64,000 nucleotides of DNA from Cauispirillum nitrogeniifigens (GTDB taxonomy: Bacteria > Pseudomonadota > Alphaproteobacteria > Rhodospirillales > Rhodospirillaceae): NCBI RefSeq assembly GCF_049800675.1, contig NZ_JBLOOT010000009.1, forward strand, positions 124,001 through 188,000, in the 5' to 3' direction. Made by a program: the position numbers and the translations under genes. The notes under the pieces were generated by a model. That model saw only the letters and a program-made list of their open reading frames with translations, was not told the origin of the DNA and searched no databases. Position 1 is the stretch's first letter. The number at the start of each line of letters is the position of its first letter. Of the stretch, positions 1 through 7,558 are shown one piece after another.

Positions 1-609
1 ACCACCGGCTATCTCGACGAGCGCCTGGGCAAGCTGATCATGGGCCGCCGGCCGTTCGTCGTCACCTCCGACTACATCGGCCCCGACCGCCGCGCCGCGA
101 TGCGCCCCGGCCAGCCGCCGGTGCAGGCCCTGCATGTGCCCAACCCGCTGCGCGCCAAGGCTCTGGACCGCATGTCCGACGAGGACCTGCGCAAGGCCAT
201 CGACGCCTCAGCCGCCGTCCTCAACGCCGACAAGATCCGCCGCCTGTCCGAGCTTGTCGTCCGTCTGGTCAACGAGCTGGAAAACCGGGTGTCCGACGGC
301 GACGCCATGTCGTCCCTGTCCGAGGCCTGCCTGGACAAGATGCTGACGGCCACCGAGTCCATCGTCAAGCGGGCCGCCGGCACGGCCTACGCGCCCGCCG
401 CGACCCTGTGCCGCACCCTCCAGGCCACCGCCCGCAAGCTGCGCGACGGCATGGAGGTCGGCGAGGCGCCGGACCCTGCGGCCCTGCGCCCCCTCATCGA
501 CCGCTTCATCAAGCAGTTCCAGGTCGACCCGGCCATCGCCTCCATCGGCCTGCCGGCGCATCTGCTCCAGCGCCTGCCCGACCTCAAGCTGCGCGACGAC
601 GTGGCCTGA
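1..609 (+). CDS. C-terminal part of a response-regulator-like protein (5' truncated by window edge)
   Basis: The reading frame is open from base 1, so the gene begins before the window; an internal ATG at 40 is not needed as a start. The visible 202 residues begin with a stretch ending in RPFVVTSDYIGPDRR. Very similar PFV..YiGPDRR segments follow the receiver domain of many CheY-like proteins of Rhodospirillales, so the missing N-terminus is probably a receiver domain. The rest is mainly helical with no recognised catalytic motif. It ends nine bases from the convergent thioesterase gene. The response-regulator assignment is inference from the linker motif; the phosphoacceptor region is not visible. 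Confidence 0.5.
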   Translation, partial: TTGYLDERLGKLIMGRRPFVVTSDYIGPDRRAAMRPGQPPVQALHVPNPLRAKALDRMSDEDLRKAIDASAAVLNADKIRRLSELVVRLVNELENRVSDGDAMSSLSEACLDKMLTATESIVKRAAGTAYAPAATLCRTLQATARKLRDGMEVGEAPDPAALRPLIDRFIKQFQVDPAIASIGLPAHLLQRLPDLKLRDDVA

Positions 610-618
610 GGCGCCCTC

Positions 619-1047
619 CTATTTCCTGGCCGGCAGAATCGCGTAGGTGGACGTGACGTGCACCGCCGGCCGGTCGTCGCCCTCGGCAAACAGCGTGATC
701 TCGGCGAAAGCCATGGTCTTGCCGACGCGCAGCAGGCGGGCCTTGGCGATGACGGCGGAGTCGGCGATGGCGCGCATGAAGCTGGTCGACTGCGTGACCG
801 TGGTCATCGGCCGGAACTCCCCGAAGGCGCCCGACAGGGCGAACACCACCGAGGTATCGGCCAGCGCCATCAGCGCCTGCCCGCAGATGGTGCCGCCGAC
901 GCGAGTCAGGCGGTCGGAGAAGGGCATGCGCAGCGTCGCCCCGTCGGCGTCGACCGCCTCCACGGAGAAGTCGAGATCCTGGACCCACGGCGCGAACAGC
1001 TCGGCCTTGAAGTCGTGGACGCGGGAAATCGGCAGGGTGTCGGTCAT
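619..1047 (-). CDS. PaaI-family hotdog thioesterase
   Basis: A 142-residue single hotdog-fold protein, the usual length for PaaI-type acyl-CoA thioesterases. The hotdog signature is visible: a DGATLRMPFSDRLTRVGGTICGQALMALADT segment in its expected order (split here: DGATLRMPF, then GGTICGQALMALADT), followed by TQSTSFMRAI and a terminal beta strand, VHVTSTYAILPARK. Such enzymes hydrolyse acyl- or aryl-CoA esters in the cytoplasm; the substrate cannot be read from sequence. I chose the ATG at 1047 rather than 1119 because the extra 24 residues look unstructured. It is the last gene of a minus-strand run below phoU. Confidence 0.75.
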   Translation of the reverse strand: MTDTLPISRVHDFKAELFAPWVQDLDFSVEAVDADGATLRMPFSDRLTRVGGTICGQALMALADTSVVFALSGAFGEFRPMTTVTQSTSFMRAIADSAVIAKARLLRVGKTMAFAEITLFAEGDDRPAVHVTSTYAILPARK

Positions 1048-1164
1048 GGGGAGCGGCTCCGGTCTGCGGAATGGGGGCACGGTTTCCTCCCACAGACACC
1101 GCCGCAGGCCAAGGCTCAAGCCCTGACGCGCGTCTGTGCCTGTAGGGAAAACCCGGCCCCTGTT

Positions 1165-1425
1165 CTACCAGACCCGGCGGGCGAAGTGGTCGCCATCCTC
1201 GGCCACGCTGTCGAACCAGGCGCGGGCGGCGGATTCGTCCCGCCATTCGTCGGCATCGACCACCGCCGCCATGCCCTCGGGCGTGGCCGGGGCGTCGCGG
1301 CGGTGGCGGCCGTGCGGGGAGTAGGCGCGGCCGCCCCGCACCTCCACCACGGCGCAGCGCCCGTCGGCGGGATTGCGGACGAGGCGCAGCGTCTCCTTGG
1401 TGGCCAGAACATCGACTCGGATCAT
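1165..1425 (-). CDS. small conserved-looking hypothetical protein, 86 aa
   Basis: An 86-residue acidic/basic mixed protein beginning MIRVDVLATKETLRL. The start at 1425 is supported by a good Shine-Dalgarno, GGAGG, eight bases upstream; a longer in-frame ATG at 1452 lacks this. It has no signal peptide, membrane segment or recognised motif. It has short beta-like stretches (IRVDVLA, CAVVEVRGG) and an acidic C-terminal helix (DADEWRDESAARAWFDSVAED). It lies between phoU and the thioesterase on the same strand. Function unknown; reality is supported only by the ribosome binding site and protein-like composition. Confidence 0.5.
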   Translation of the reverse strand: MIRVDVLATKETLRLVRNPADGRCAVVEVRGGRAYSPHGRHRRDAPATPEGMAAVVDADEWRDESAARAWFDSVAEDGDHFARRVW

Positions 1426-1484
1426 GGCGGCGGACCTCCACGGTGGACACACCGGGGATCAACGCCCTGGCAGTGAACCCAGCA

Positions 1485-2246
1485 TCAGCCGTTGTCGGCG
1501 CCCGGCGCGGCAAACGGGCTCTGGTCGTCCTTGGGGCGGTCGCCCTCCAGGCGCGTGCCTGTCGACAGGAAGTAGGCCAGTTCGGCGATGTTGGTGGCGT
1601 GGTCGCCCACGCGTTCCAGGTTCTTGGCGGCGAACAGCAGGTGGGTGGACGGCGTGATGGCCCCCTGGTCCTCCAGCATGTAGGTGACGATCTCGCGGAA
1701 CAGGGCGGTGTAGGCGGCATCCAGCGGGGCATCGCTGGACCACACGGCGCGCGCCAGCTCGGCGTCGCGCTCGGCGAAGGCGCGGGCGGCGCGGCTCAGG
1801 GCGTCCACCGCCAGATCCTTGAGGTGCGGCAGGGAGGCCACCGCCGGCAGCGCCCGGAAGCGGGCCACCGCCTCGACGCGCTTGGCGATGTTCTTGGCGA
1901 AGTCGCCGATGCGCTCCAGTTCGTTGGACGCCTTGATGGTGGTGATGGTCAGGCGCAGGTCATCGGCGTGCGGCTGGCGCAGGGCGAGGATGCGCACGCA
2001 GGCGGCCTCCACCTCGTCGTCCAGGGCATCCAGCGCGGCGTCGCTGGCGACCACCGCATGGGCCTTGTCGAGGTCCTGGCGGACCAGGGCGTCGATGGCG
2101 GCTTCCAACTGGGCGATGGCGGCGGCGCTCAGGTCGCTGATCGCCCGCTCCAGGGTCGCCAGCTCGTTCTCGTAGGAGGTGACGATGTGCGGGGGCAGGT
2201 GGTGCGGGGGCAGGTGGTGCGGGGGCAGCGGGCTGGCGGTGTTCAT
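1485..2246 (-). CDS. phoU: phosphate signalling regulator PhoU
   Basis: A 253-residue, all-helical PhoU protein with the two related three-helix repeats of the family. Each repeat carries the acidic metal-binding pattern: DALDDEVEAACVRILALRQP in repeat one and NLERVGDHATNIAE in repeat two. PhoU links the PstSCAB phosphate transporter to the PhoR/PhoB two-component system and keeps the Pho response off when phosphate is ample. No pst genes are adjacent, so phoU is detached here. The N-terminus is unusual: the normal HIVTSY start of alphaproteobacterial PhoU is preceded by repeated LPPHH units coded by a 15-bp tandem repeat. A PHO-box-like site lies upstream at 2322-2339. Confidence 0.93.
   Translation of the reverse strand: MNTASPLPPHHLPPHHLPPHIVTSYENELATLERAISDLSAAAIAQLEAAIDALVRQDLDKAHAVVASDAALDALDDEVEAACVRILALRQPHADDLRLTITTIKASNELERIGDFAKNIAKRVEAVARFRALPAVASLPHLKDLAVDALSRAARAFAERDAELARAVWSSDAPLDAAYTALFREIVTYMLEDQGAITPSTHLLFAAKNLERVGDHATNIAELAYFLSTGTRLEGDRPKDDQSPFAAPGADNG
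2191..2228. repeat. 15-bp in-frame tandem repeat in phoU (2.5 copies)
   Basis: The + strand unit GGGGGCAGGTGGTGC occurs at 2191-2205 and 2206-2220, with a partial third copy to 2228. Read on the minus strand each unit codes five residues of a proline-histidine peptide (LPPHH). Because the unit is a multiple of three, gain or loss of copies would keep phoU in frame. Confidence 0.9.
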
Positions 2247-2283
2247 GGGGTGTCCTTCCTCGGCGGCGCCTCAAGCTCCCGCC

Positions 2284-2339
2284 GTTATAGGGACGGACGG
2301 AGACGCTTTTGCGAAGGACCGATGAAGGTTCCGTGACAA
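2284..2339 (-). promoter_or_regulatory. candidate PHO-box promoter of phoU
   Basis: On the minus strand 2339-2322 reads TTGTCAC-GGAA-CCTTCAT: two heptamers 11 bp apart, each matching five of seven bases of the PhoB half-site CTGTCAT, with the canonical 4-bp spacer. A TATAAC hexamer (2289-2284) lies about 32 bp further downstream, ending some 38 bp before the phoU ATG. The match is to the known PhoB operator form; the use of this site is inference, and the gap to the -10 is longer than typical. Confidence 0.4.
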
Positions 2340-2341
2340 CA

Positions 2342-2355
2342 GGGGCAAGCGCCCC
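2342..2355 (-). terminator. possible weak terminator after ubiB
   Basis: GGGGC-AAGC-GCCCC forms a five-pair GC stem just beyond the ubiB stop. On the minus strand it is followed by TGTTGTC rather than a clear T-run, so termination would be weak at best. Confidence 0.25.
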
Positions 2356-2363
2356 TCAGGCCC

Positions 2364-3911
2364 CTATTTCGCCAGCCACAGGATGGTCAGCATCCCCACC
2401 AACGCCCATGGCAGCCAGCCCGGCAGGCGCGCGCCGACGCGATTGCCGCCCCGCCGGGTGATGGCCTTGACCGTGTCGGGGTGCAGGCGCACGCCGCCGC
2501 TTGACAGCATGGTCATGGCCTTTTCGGTGTGCTCCAGGATGGCCGGCAGGCGTTCGGCACTGGCCGACAGGCTGACGGCGGCGCGGCGCACGCGGGCCTG
2601 CGGCCCCAGGGTGTCGCGCATCCAGTCCTCGACCAGGGGCTGGGACAGCTCCCACATGTTGACCTGCGGAGCCAGGGTGCGGCCGATGCCTTCGGCCAGC
2701 AGCATGGACTTCTGGAGCAGCAGGAGCTGCGGCTGGGTCTCCATGGCGAACTGTTCGGTGACCTGGAACAACTGCCCCAGCAGGCGGGCGATGGAGATGT
2801 CCTGGATGGGCTTGCCGAAGATCGGCTCGGCGATGGAGCGCGCCGCCTGGGTGAAGGCATCGACCGACTTGTCGGCGGGCACCCAGCCGGCCTCGAAGTG
2901 GATCTCGGCGACCCGGCGGTAGTCGCCCGTCAGGAAGCCGACCAGCATTTCGCCCAGGTGGCGGCGGGTATCGTGGTCGACCCGGCCCATGATGCCGAAG
3001 TCCACGGCGACGATGGTGCCGTTTTCCTCGACGAACAGGTTGCCGGGATGCAGGTCGGCGTGGAAGAAGCCGTCGCGGAAGACCATGTTGAAGAACGCGT
3101 TGGCGGCGTTGGTGATGATCTCCAGCGGGTCGAGACCGGCGGCGATGATGCGGTCGCGCTCGTCGATGGGAATGCCGGCGACGCGTTCCTGGGTCATCAC
3201 CTTCTGGCCGGTGCGCTGCCAGTCGATGCCGGGCACGCGGAAGGTTTCGTCGTCGGCGAAGTTCTCGCCCATCTCGGCGGCGGCGGCGGCCTCGAACCGC
3301 AGGTCCATTTCGAGGTTCACCGACTCCTCGAAGGTCGCCACGGTGTCGACCGGGCGCAGGCGGCGGAACATCGGCTGGGTGCGCTCGACGATCTCGGCCA
3401 TCCAGTAGAACAGGTCGATGTCGCGGCGGATCTGCTCCTCGACGCCGGGCCGCAGCACCTTGACGGCCACCGGCGCGCCCTCGATGGTGGTGGCGAAGTG
3501 GACCTGGGCGATGGAGGCGGCGGCGACGGGCGTTTCGTCGAAGGTGGCGAACAGCGCCTCCAGCGGCTCGTCGAATTCCGCCTCGATGATGGCCTTGGCC
3601 TGGGCGAAGGGGAACGGCGCCAGACGGTCCTGCAAGTCGGTCAGGTCGGCGGTGACCTCCTCGCCCAGCAGGTCGGGGCGGGTGGACAGCGCCTGCCCCA
3701 GCTTGATGAAGGTCGGGCCAAGCTCGACCAGGGCGCGGGCCAGCCGCTGGCCGGGCCGCCCCTCGACGTTCTTGGGCGTGATCAGGCGCATGACCGGGGC
3801 CAGACCCTCGGCGACGGCCAGATGCTCGACCGGGAACAGGGCGTCGTGGCGGGCCAGCACGCGGACGATGCGGATGAGCCGGGCGAGGTTGCGTGCGCTG
3901 CGCAGGATCAT
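2364..3911 (-). CDS. ubiB: UbiB, ABC1-family protein kinase-like factor for ubiquinone synthesis
   Basis: A 515-residue UbiB/ABC1 (ADCK-like) protein needed for ubiquinone biosynthesis; the family has an atypical kinase fold with ATPase activity and an accessory role in the Ubi complex. The family KxGQ motif is visible (FIKLGQALSTRPDLL). So are the ATP-binding lysine strand (PVAVKVLRPG), the catalytic HADLHPGN loop and the metal-binding VDFGIMG. A C-terminal hydrophobic helix (GWLPWALVGMLTILWL) anchors it to the inner membrane, as is usual. It starts ten bases after the ubiE stop on the same strand, forming a ubiE-ubiB operon as in many proteobacteria. Confidence 0.95.
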   Translation of the reverse strand: MILRSARNLARLIRIVRVLARHDALFPVEHLAVAEGLAPVMRLITPKNVEGRPGQRLARALVELGPTFIKLGQALSTRPDLLGEEVTADLTDLQDRLAPFPFAQAKAIIEAEFDEPLEALFATFDETPVAAASIAQVHFATTIEGAPVAVKVLRPGVEEQIRRDIDLFYWMAEIVERTQPMFRRLRPVDTVATFEESVNLEMDLRFEAAAAAEMGENFADDETFRVPGIDWQRTGQKVMTQERVAGIPIDERDRIIAAGLDPLEIITNAANAFFNMVFRDGFFHADLHPGNLFVEENGTIVAVDFGIMGRVDHDTRRHLGEMLVGFLTGDYRRVAEIHFEAGWVPADKSVDAFTQAARSIAEPIFGKPIQDISIARLLGQLFQVTEQFAMETQPQLLLLQKSMLLAEGIGRTLAPQVNMWELSQPLVEDWMRDTLGPQARVRRAAVSLSASAERLPAILEHTEKAMTMLSSGGVRLHPDTVKAITRRGGNRVGARLPGWLPWALVGMLTILWLAK

Positions 3912-3920
3912 GGGGGAGCC

Positions 3921-4715
3921 TTAGATACGCCAGGCGGAATGGATGGCGGCGATGCCACCCGACAGGTTGCGCACCTTGCCCTGGCGCAGGCCGGCCGCGT
4001 CCATGCGGGCCAGCAGCGCCTGCTGCGGCGGGAACTTGCGGATGCTTTCGACCAGATACTGATAGGCGTCGCGGTTGCGCGCCACCACCTGGCCCAGGCG
4101 CGGCAGCACCTGGAAGGAATAGACGTCGTAGAGCGCGTCCAGGCCGGGCACCACGACGTGGCTGAACTCCAGGCACATGAACCGGCCGCCGGGCTTGAGC
4201 ACGCGGCGCGCCTCACGGAGCGCGGCGTCGATGTCGGTGACGTTGCGCAGGCCGAAGGCGATGGTGTAGGCGTCGAAGGAGCAGTCCTCGAACGGCAGCG
4301 CCTCGGCATCGCCGCGCACCCACTCGACCCCGCCCAGGATGCCCTTGTCGACGGCGCGGTTGCGCCCGACCTTGAGCATTTCCTCGTTGATGTCGCAGAC
4401 CGTCACCTGCGTGGCCGGGTCGGCGCCCTTGCGCGCCGCCGCTTCCAGGAAGCGGAAGGCGATGTCGCCGGTGCCGCCGGCGACGTCGAGCAGGGCCATG
4501 CCCGGCCGCGGCGCCAGCCAATCGATGAAGCGGGCCTTCCAGACGCGGTGGACACCGGCGCTCATCAGGTCGTTCATCAGGTCGTAGCGCTCGGCCACGG
4601 AATCGAAGACCTCCCGCACCATGCCCTTTTTCTCGGCGGTGCGGACGGTGCGGAAGCCGAAGTGGGTGGTGTCCCCGGCGGCGGCTTCGGTCGTATTCGT
4701 GTCACGGTCGGTCAT
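3921..4715 (-). CDS. ubiE: UbiE, C-methyltransferase of ubiquinone/menaquinone synthesis
   Basis: A class I SAM-dependent methyltransferase of about 264 residues, the usual UbiE length. It methylates the ring carbon of the demethoxyquinol intermediate of ubiquinone (and demethylmenaquinol where present). The N-terminal HFGFRTV motif and the VREVFDSVAERYDLMNDLMS signature are present. SAM-binding motif I is LLDVAGGTGDIAFRF, and a GLRNVTD post-motif segment follows. Either of two ATGs nine bases apart (4724 or 4715) could be the start; neither has a strong Shine-Dalgarno. It heads the ubiE-ubiB operon and is divergent from mutM, the common alphaproteobacterial arrangement. Confidence 0.95.
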   Translation of the reverse strand: MTDRDTNTTEAAAGDTTHFGFRTVRTAEKKGMVREVFDSVAERYDLMNDLMSAGVHRVWKARFIDWLAPRPGMALLDVAGGTGDIAFRFLEAAARKGADPATQVTVCDINEEMLKVGRNRAVDKGILGGVEWVRGDAEALPFEDCSFDAYTIAFGLRNVTDIDAALREARRVLKPGGRFMCLEFSHVVVPGLDALYDVYSFQVLPRLGQVVARNRDAYQYLVESIRKFPPQQALLARMDAAGLRQGKVRNLSGGIAAIHSAWRI

Positions 4716-4783
4716 GGCGCGCACGATAGCCGAAGCCGTGGGCGAAGGCTATAAGGGTTGAAGGCGAAAACGGAAGGTATCCC

Positions 4784-5623
4784 ATGCCCGAACTTCCCGA
4801 AGTCGAGACCGTGTGCCGGGGCCTGGAGCGCGTCCTGGCCGGCCGCCGCATGGTCCATGTGGCGGTGCACCGGCCGGACCTGCGGGTGCCCTTTCCGGCC
4901 GGATTCGCCGCCGCCCTCACGGGCCGGCGGGTGGAGGTCGTGCGGCGGCGGGCCAAGTACTATCAGTGGCTCCTCGACGACGGCCAGGCGGTGGTCGGCC
5001 ACCTGGGCATGTCGGGCACCTTCGAGGTCAGCCCGCCGGGATCGAATCGGCCGCCGCCGGGCAAGCACGACCATGTGGTGATCGAAACCGAGGAGGGCGC
5101 CATCGTCACCTTCCGCGATCCGCGCCGCTTCGGCCTCATGACCCTGGTGCCGCAGGCCGAGTTGGAAACCCACCCGCTGCTGGCCGACATCGGGCCGGAG
5201 CCGCTGGACGACGCCTTCGACGGCGCCGCCCTGGTCGCCGGGCTGGCCGGCCGGCGCGGGCCGGTCAAGCCGGCGCTGCTCGACCAGAAGGTGGTGGCGG
5301 GCATCGGCAACATCTACGCCAGCGAGGCCCTGTTCCGCGCCCGCATCAGCCCGCGCCGGGGCTGCGACAGCATCACCGGCGTCCGCGCGGCACGGCTGGT
5401 CGCGGCGCTCAAGGAGGTGCTGCGGGAGGCCATCGCCAGCGGCGGATCGTCCCTGCGCGACCACCGCCTGGTCAACGGCGAGCTGGGCTATTTCCAGCAC
5501 GCCTTCGCCGTCTACGACCGCGAGGGCGAGCCCTGCCCCGGCTGCGACTGCGACCGCCGGGCGGTCCAGCGCATCGTCCAGGGCGGGCGGTCCACGTTTT
5601 TTTGTGCACACAAGCAACGGTGA
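4784..5623 (+). CDS. mutM: formamidopyrimidine-DNA glycosylase (Fpg/MutM)
   Basis: A 279-residue bifunctional DNA glycosylase/AP lyase that removes 8-oxoguanine and formamidopyrimidines. The N-terminal PELPEVET sequence supplies the catalytic proline and glutamate after Met removal. The helix-two-turn-helix segment (DQKVVAGIGNIYASEALFRA) is intact. The C-terminal zinc finger is atypical: CPGC is present near the end, but the last pair reads CAHK instead of CxxC, so the fourth cysteine is replaced by lysine while the frame still ends in the usual QR. A seven-T run lies just before this point. Divergent from ubiE. Confidence 0.95.
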   Translation: MPELPEVETVCRGLERVLAGRRMVHVAVHRPDLRVPFPAGFAAALTGRRVEVVRRRAKYYQWLLDDGQAVVGHLGMSGTFEVSPPGSNRPPPGKHDHVVIETEEGAIVTFRDPRRFGLMTLVPQAELETHPLLADIGPEPLDDAFDGAALVAGLAGRRGPVKPALLDQKVVAGIGNIYASEALFRARISPRRGCDSITGVRAARLVAALKEVLREAIASGGSSLRDHRLVNGELGYFQHAFAVYDREGEPCPGCDCDRRAVQRIVQGGRSTFFCAHKQR

Positions 5624-5642
5624 TGGTGTACCGTCCGTGCCC

Positions 5643-6014
5643 ATGCGCGTCCCGACGTTCATAGCCCTGGCGGGCGTTCTGGCGTGCCTGGCGGCGGCTC
5701 CGGCCGGCGCCGGAGGGGCGGCCGCGCAGTTTCTGGCCGGCTTCGACGACCTGCCGCTGATGCCCGCCCTGACCCAGGACGCCGAGGGCGCGACGGTGTT
5801 TGAAAGCCCGTATGGGCGCATCGCGGAGTCCTATGCCTCGGGCGCGACCACGCGCGGCGCCGTCCTCGATTTCTACGCCGCGACGCTGCCGCAGCTTGGC
5901 TGGGCGCGCACCGGCGACACCACCTTCCGGCGGGAGGGGGAGGAACTGACCCTGGACGTCACCGAGTCCGGTGGCGGCATCACGGTCCATTTCCTCGTCT
6001 CCCCCGACGGCTGA
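5643..6014 (+). CDS. small secreted protein of unknown function, 123 aa
   Basis: The protein starts MRVPTFIALAGVLACLAAAPAGAGG, a typical Sec signal peptide with likely cleavage after the AGA region (shown here in parts: MRVPTFIALAGV, LACLAAAPAGA). The ATG at 5643 is preferred over one at 5604 because it places the signal peptide at the very N-terminus and removes overlap with mutM. The mature part of about 100 residues has a pattern (ESPYGRIAESYASG, VLDFYAATLPQLGW, GEELTLDV) seen in small alpha/beta periplasmic proteins in this position next to mutM and ech in alphaproteobacteria. No enzymatic motif is recognised. Function unknown. Confidence 0.7.
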   Translation: MRVPTFIALAGVLACLAAAPAGAGGAAAQFLAGFDDLPLMPALTQDAEGATVFESPYGRIAESYASGATTRGAVLDFYAATLPQLGWARTGDTTFRREGEELTLDVTESGGGITVHFLVSPDG

Positions 6015-6052
6015 CCCATAACCAAAGCATCCACACGAGGGAGCAGTTTCCG

Positions 6053-6829
6053 ATGCCCTACGAGCACATTCTCGTGGAAACCCGCGGCAACGTGGGCCTG
6101 ATCACCCTGCACCGTCCCAAGGCGCTGAACGCCCTGTGCACGCCGCTCATCAAGGAACTGGGCAAGGCGCTGGATGCCTTCGAGGCCGACGACGACATCG
6201 GCGCCATCGTCCTGACCGGCTCGGAGAAGGCTTTCGCCGCCGGGGCCGACATCAAGGAGATGTCGGGCAAGTCCTACATGGACGTCTACCTGGAAGACTT
6301 CATCACCAACGGCTGGGAGCGGGTCACCACCTGCCGCAAGCCGGTGATCGCCGCGGTGGCTGGCTACGCCCTGGGCGGCGGCTGCGAAGTGGCGATGATG
6401 TGCGACTTCATCATCGCCGCCGATAACGCCCGCTTCGGCCAGCCCGAGATCACCATCGGCACCATGCCCGGCGCCGGCGGCACCCAGCGCCTGACCCGCT
6501 ACGTCGGCAAGTCCAAGGCCATGGAAATGTGCCTGACCGGCCGCCAGATGGACGCCGCCGAGGCCGAGCGCTCCGGCCTAGTCAGCCGCGTCGTGCCGCT
6601 GTCCGACCTGGTCGAGGACGCCGTCAAGACCGCCCAGCGCATCGCCACCATGTCGCGCCCGGTGGTCATGATGACCAAGGAGTCGGTCAACCGCTCCTAT
6701 GAAACCACCCTGACCGAGGGCATCCGCTTCGAGCGCCGGGTGTTCCACTCCACCTTCGCCACCGAAGACCAGAAGGAAGGCATGGCCGCCTTCGTCGAAA
6801 AGCGGCAGCCGAATTTCAAGCACCGCTGA
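6053..6829 (+). CDS. enoyl-CoA hydratase (crotonase family)
   Basis: A 258-residue crotonase-fold enzyme that hydrates trans-2-enoyl-CoA to 3-hydroxyacyl-CoA in beta-oxidation. Both catalytic glutamates of the true hydratases are present, in GGGCEVAMMCDF and FGQPEITIGTMPGAGGTQRL. The oxyanion-hole glycines lie in AFAAGADIKEMS and YALGGG. Length and motifs match short-chain enoyl-CoA hydratases closely, so hydratase rather than isomerase activity is likely. Start ATG 6053 follows a GGGAGCAG Shine-Dalgarno. The mutM-secreted protein-ech-rpsT order is conserved in alphaproteobacteria. Confidence 0.92.
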   Translation: MPYEHILVETRGNVGLITLHRPKALNALCTPLIKELGKALDAFEADDDIGAIVLTGSEKAFAAGADIKEMSGKSYMDVYLEDFITNGWERVTTCRKPVIAAVAGYALGGGCEVAMMCDFIIAADNARFGQPEITIGTMPGAGGTQRLTRYVGKSKAMEMCLTGRQMDAAEAERSGLVSRVVPLSDLVEDAVKTAQRIATMSRPVVMMTKESVNRSYETTLTEGIRFERRVFHSTFATEDQKEGMAAFVEKRQPNFKHR

Positions 6830-6851
6830 CGCGGCGCTTGAGCTTTTGTTT

Positions 6852-6878
6852 GTCCCGGCGGACTGCGTCCGCCGGGAC
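6852..6878. terminator. perfect 12-bp hairpin after enoyl-CoA hydratase
   Basis: GTCCCGGCGGAC (6852-6863), loop TGC, GTCCGCCGGGAC (6867-6878) form a perfect 12-bp stem 22 bases after the hydratase stop. There is no T-run on the + strand, so it may be a stabilising or Rho-assisted element, or part of the larger inverted repeat that follows. Confidence 0.45.
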
Positions 6879-6879
6879 G

Positions 6880-7112
6880 CCCTCAGGCGCCGGGCGCCGC
6901 CTCCGGCGGCTTGGCTCACGCCGCAGGGGCGGCGGCCCGCAGTCGCGGGCTTGGGGAGCTTCGCCGAACGGGCCACCCTTCTGCCCGTCGAGCGGACTGT
7001 TCCTATGGCCAGCGAGCAGGCTCCCCACGGCGCGCCACTCTCGGCAAAATGGGGCCGCGCGGCCCCTGCCGCGTAAGCCAAGCGTGCAGAGCACGCGCCC
7101 GGCGCCTGAGGG
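6880..7112. repeat. long imperfect inverted repeat filling the ech-rpsT gap
   Basis: CCCTCAGGCGCCGGGCGC (6880-6897) recurs as its exact reverse complement at 7095-7112. The arms continue inward without gaps to about 52 bp each, with further matching blocks GCTTGGCT, ACGC and GCAGGGGC (about 42 of 52 positions pair). The roughly 130-bp centre contains GGGGAGC and GCTCCCC, which can pair as well. The whole segment could fold into one large hairpin. No target-site duplication or transposase is visible, and I saw no second copy in the window. Confidence 0.75.
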
Positions 7113-7121
7113 ATTCAACAA

Positions 7122-7150
7122 TTGACTGCGCGGCACTCTTTCCCTATAAA
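7122..7150 (+). promoter_or_regulatory. sigma-70 type promoter of rpsT
   Basis: TTGACT (7122-7127) and TATAAA (7145-7150) are separated by the optimal 17 bp. The start codon of rpsT is 52 bp beyond the -10. This is one of the best promoter matches in the window and is expected for a ribosomal protein gene. Confidence 0.75.
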
Positions 7151-7201
7151 GCGCGCTTCGCATCGCGACCCAGATTCAGTTTTTGACGGAACGAAACGAC
7201 C

Positions 7202-7474
7202 ATGGCTCATCACAAGTCGGCCCAGAAGCGCATCCGCCGCAACGCCCGCCGCTTCGCCATCAATCACGCGCGCAAGGGGCGTGTCCGCACGTTCATCAAG
7301 CGCGTCGAGCTGGCCATCGCCGGCGGCGATCAGGCTGCCGCGTCCGAGGCCTTCAAGGCGGCCCAGCCGGAGATGATGCGCGGCGTGCAGAAGGGCGTGT
7401 TCCACAAGAACACCATGTCCCGCAAGGTTTCGCGCCTGAACGCCCGCATCAAGGCGCTGGGCGCCGCCGCCTGA
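7202..7474 (+). CDS. rpsT: 30S ribosomal protein S20
   Basis: A 90-residue, strongly basic, all-helical protein starting MAHHKSAQKRIRRN, the standard S20 N-terminus; length matches the family (about 87 aa). It binds 16S rRNA early in 30S assembly. It is monocistronic here, with its own strong promoter at 7122-7150 and an intrinsic terminator at 7530-7558, and it lies directly upstream of dnaA as in other alphaproteobacteria. Confidence 0.97.
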   Translation: MAHHKSAQKRIRRNARRFAINHARKGRVRTFIKRVELAIAGGDQAAASEAFKAAQPEMMRGVQKGVFHKNTMSRKVSRLNARIKALGAAA

Positions 7475-7529
7475 TTGGCGCCGGCGTCGGGCTTCGCCTG
7501 ACGGCCACGAGTCCGCGAGCACGTTCCCG

Positions 7530-7558
7530 AAGGCCGCTGCCTTAACGGCGGCGGCCTT
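7530..7558 (+). terminator. intrinsic terminator of rpsT
   Basis: AAGGCCGCTGCC and GGCGGCGGCCTT flank a TTAAC loop, giving a 12-position stem with one mismatch, followed by TTTGTG. It lies 56 bases after the rpsT stop. Confidence 0.75.

Noticed and set aside
5590..5623. Frameshift at the seven-T run near the end of mutM
   Set aside because: The frame continues to the expected C-terminal QR and a stop at the normal length, so a substitution of the last cysteine explains the sequence better.
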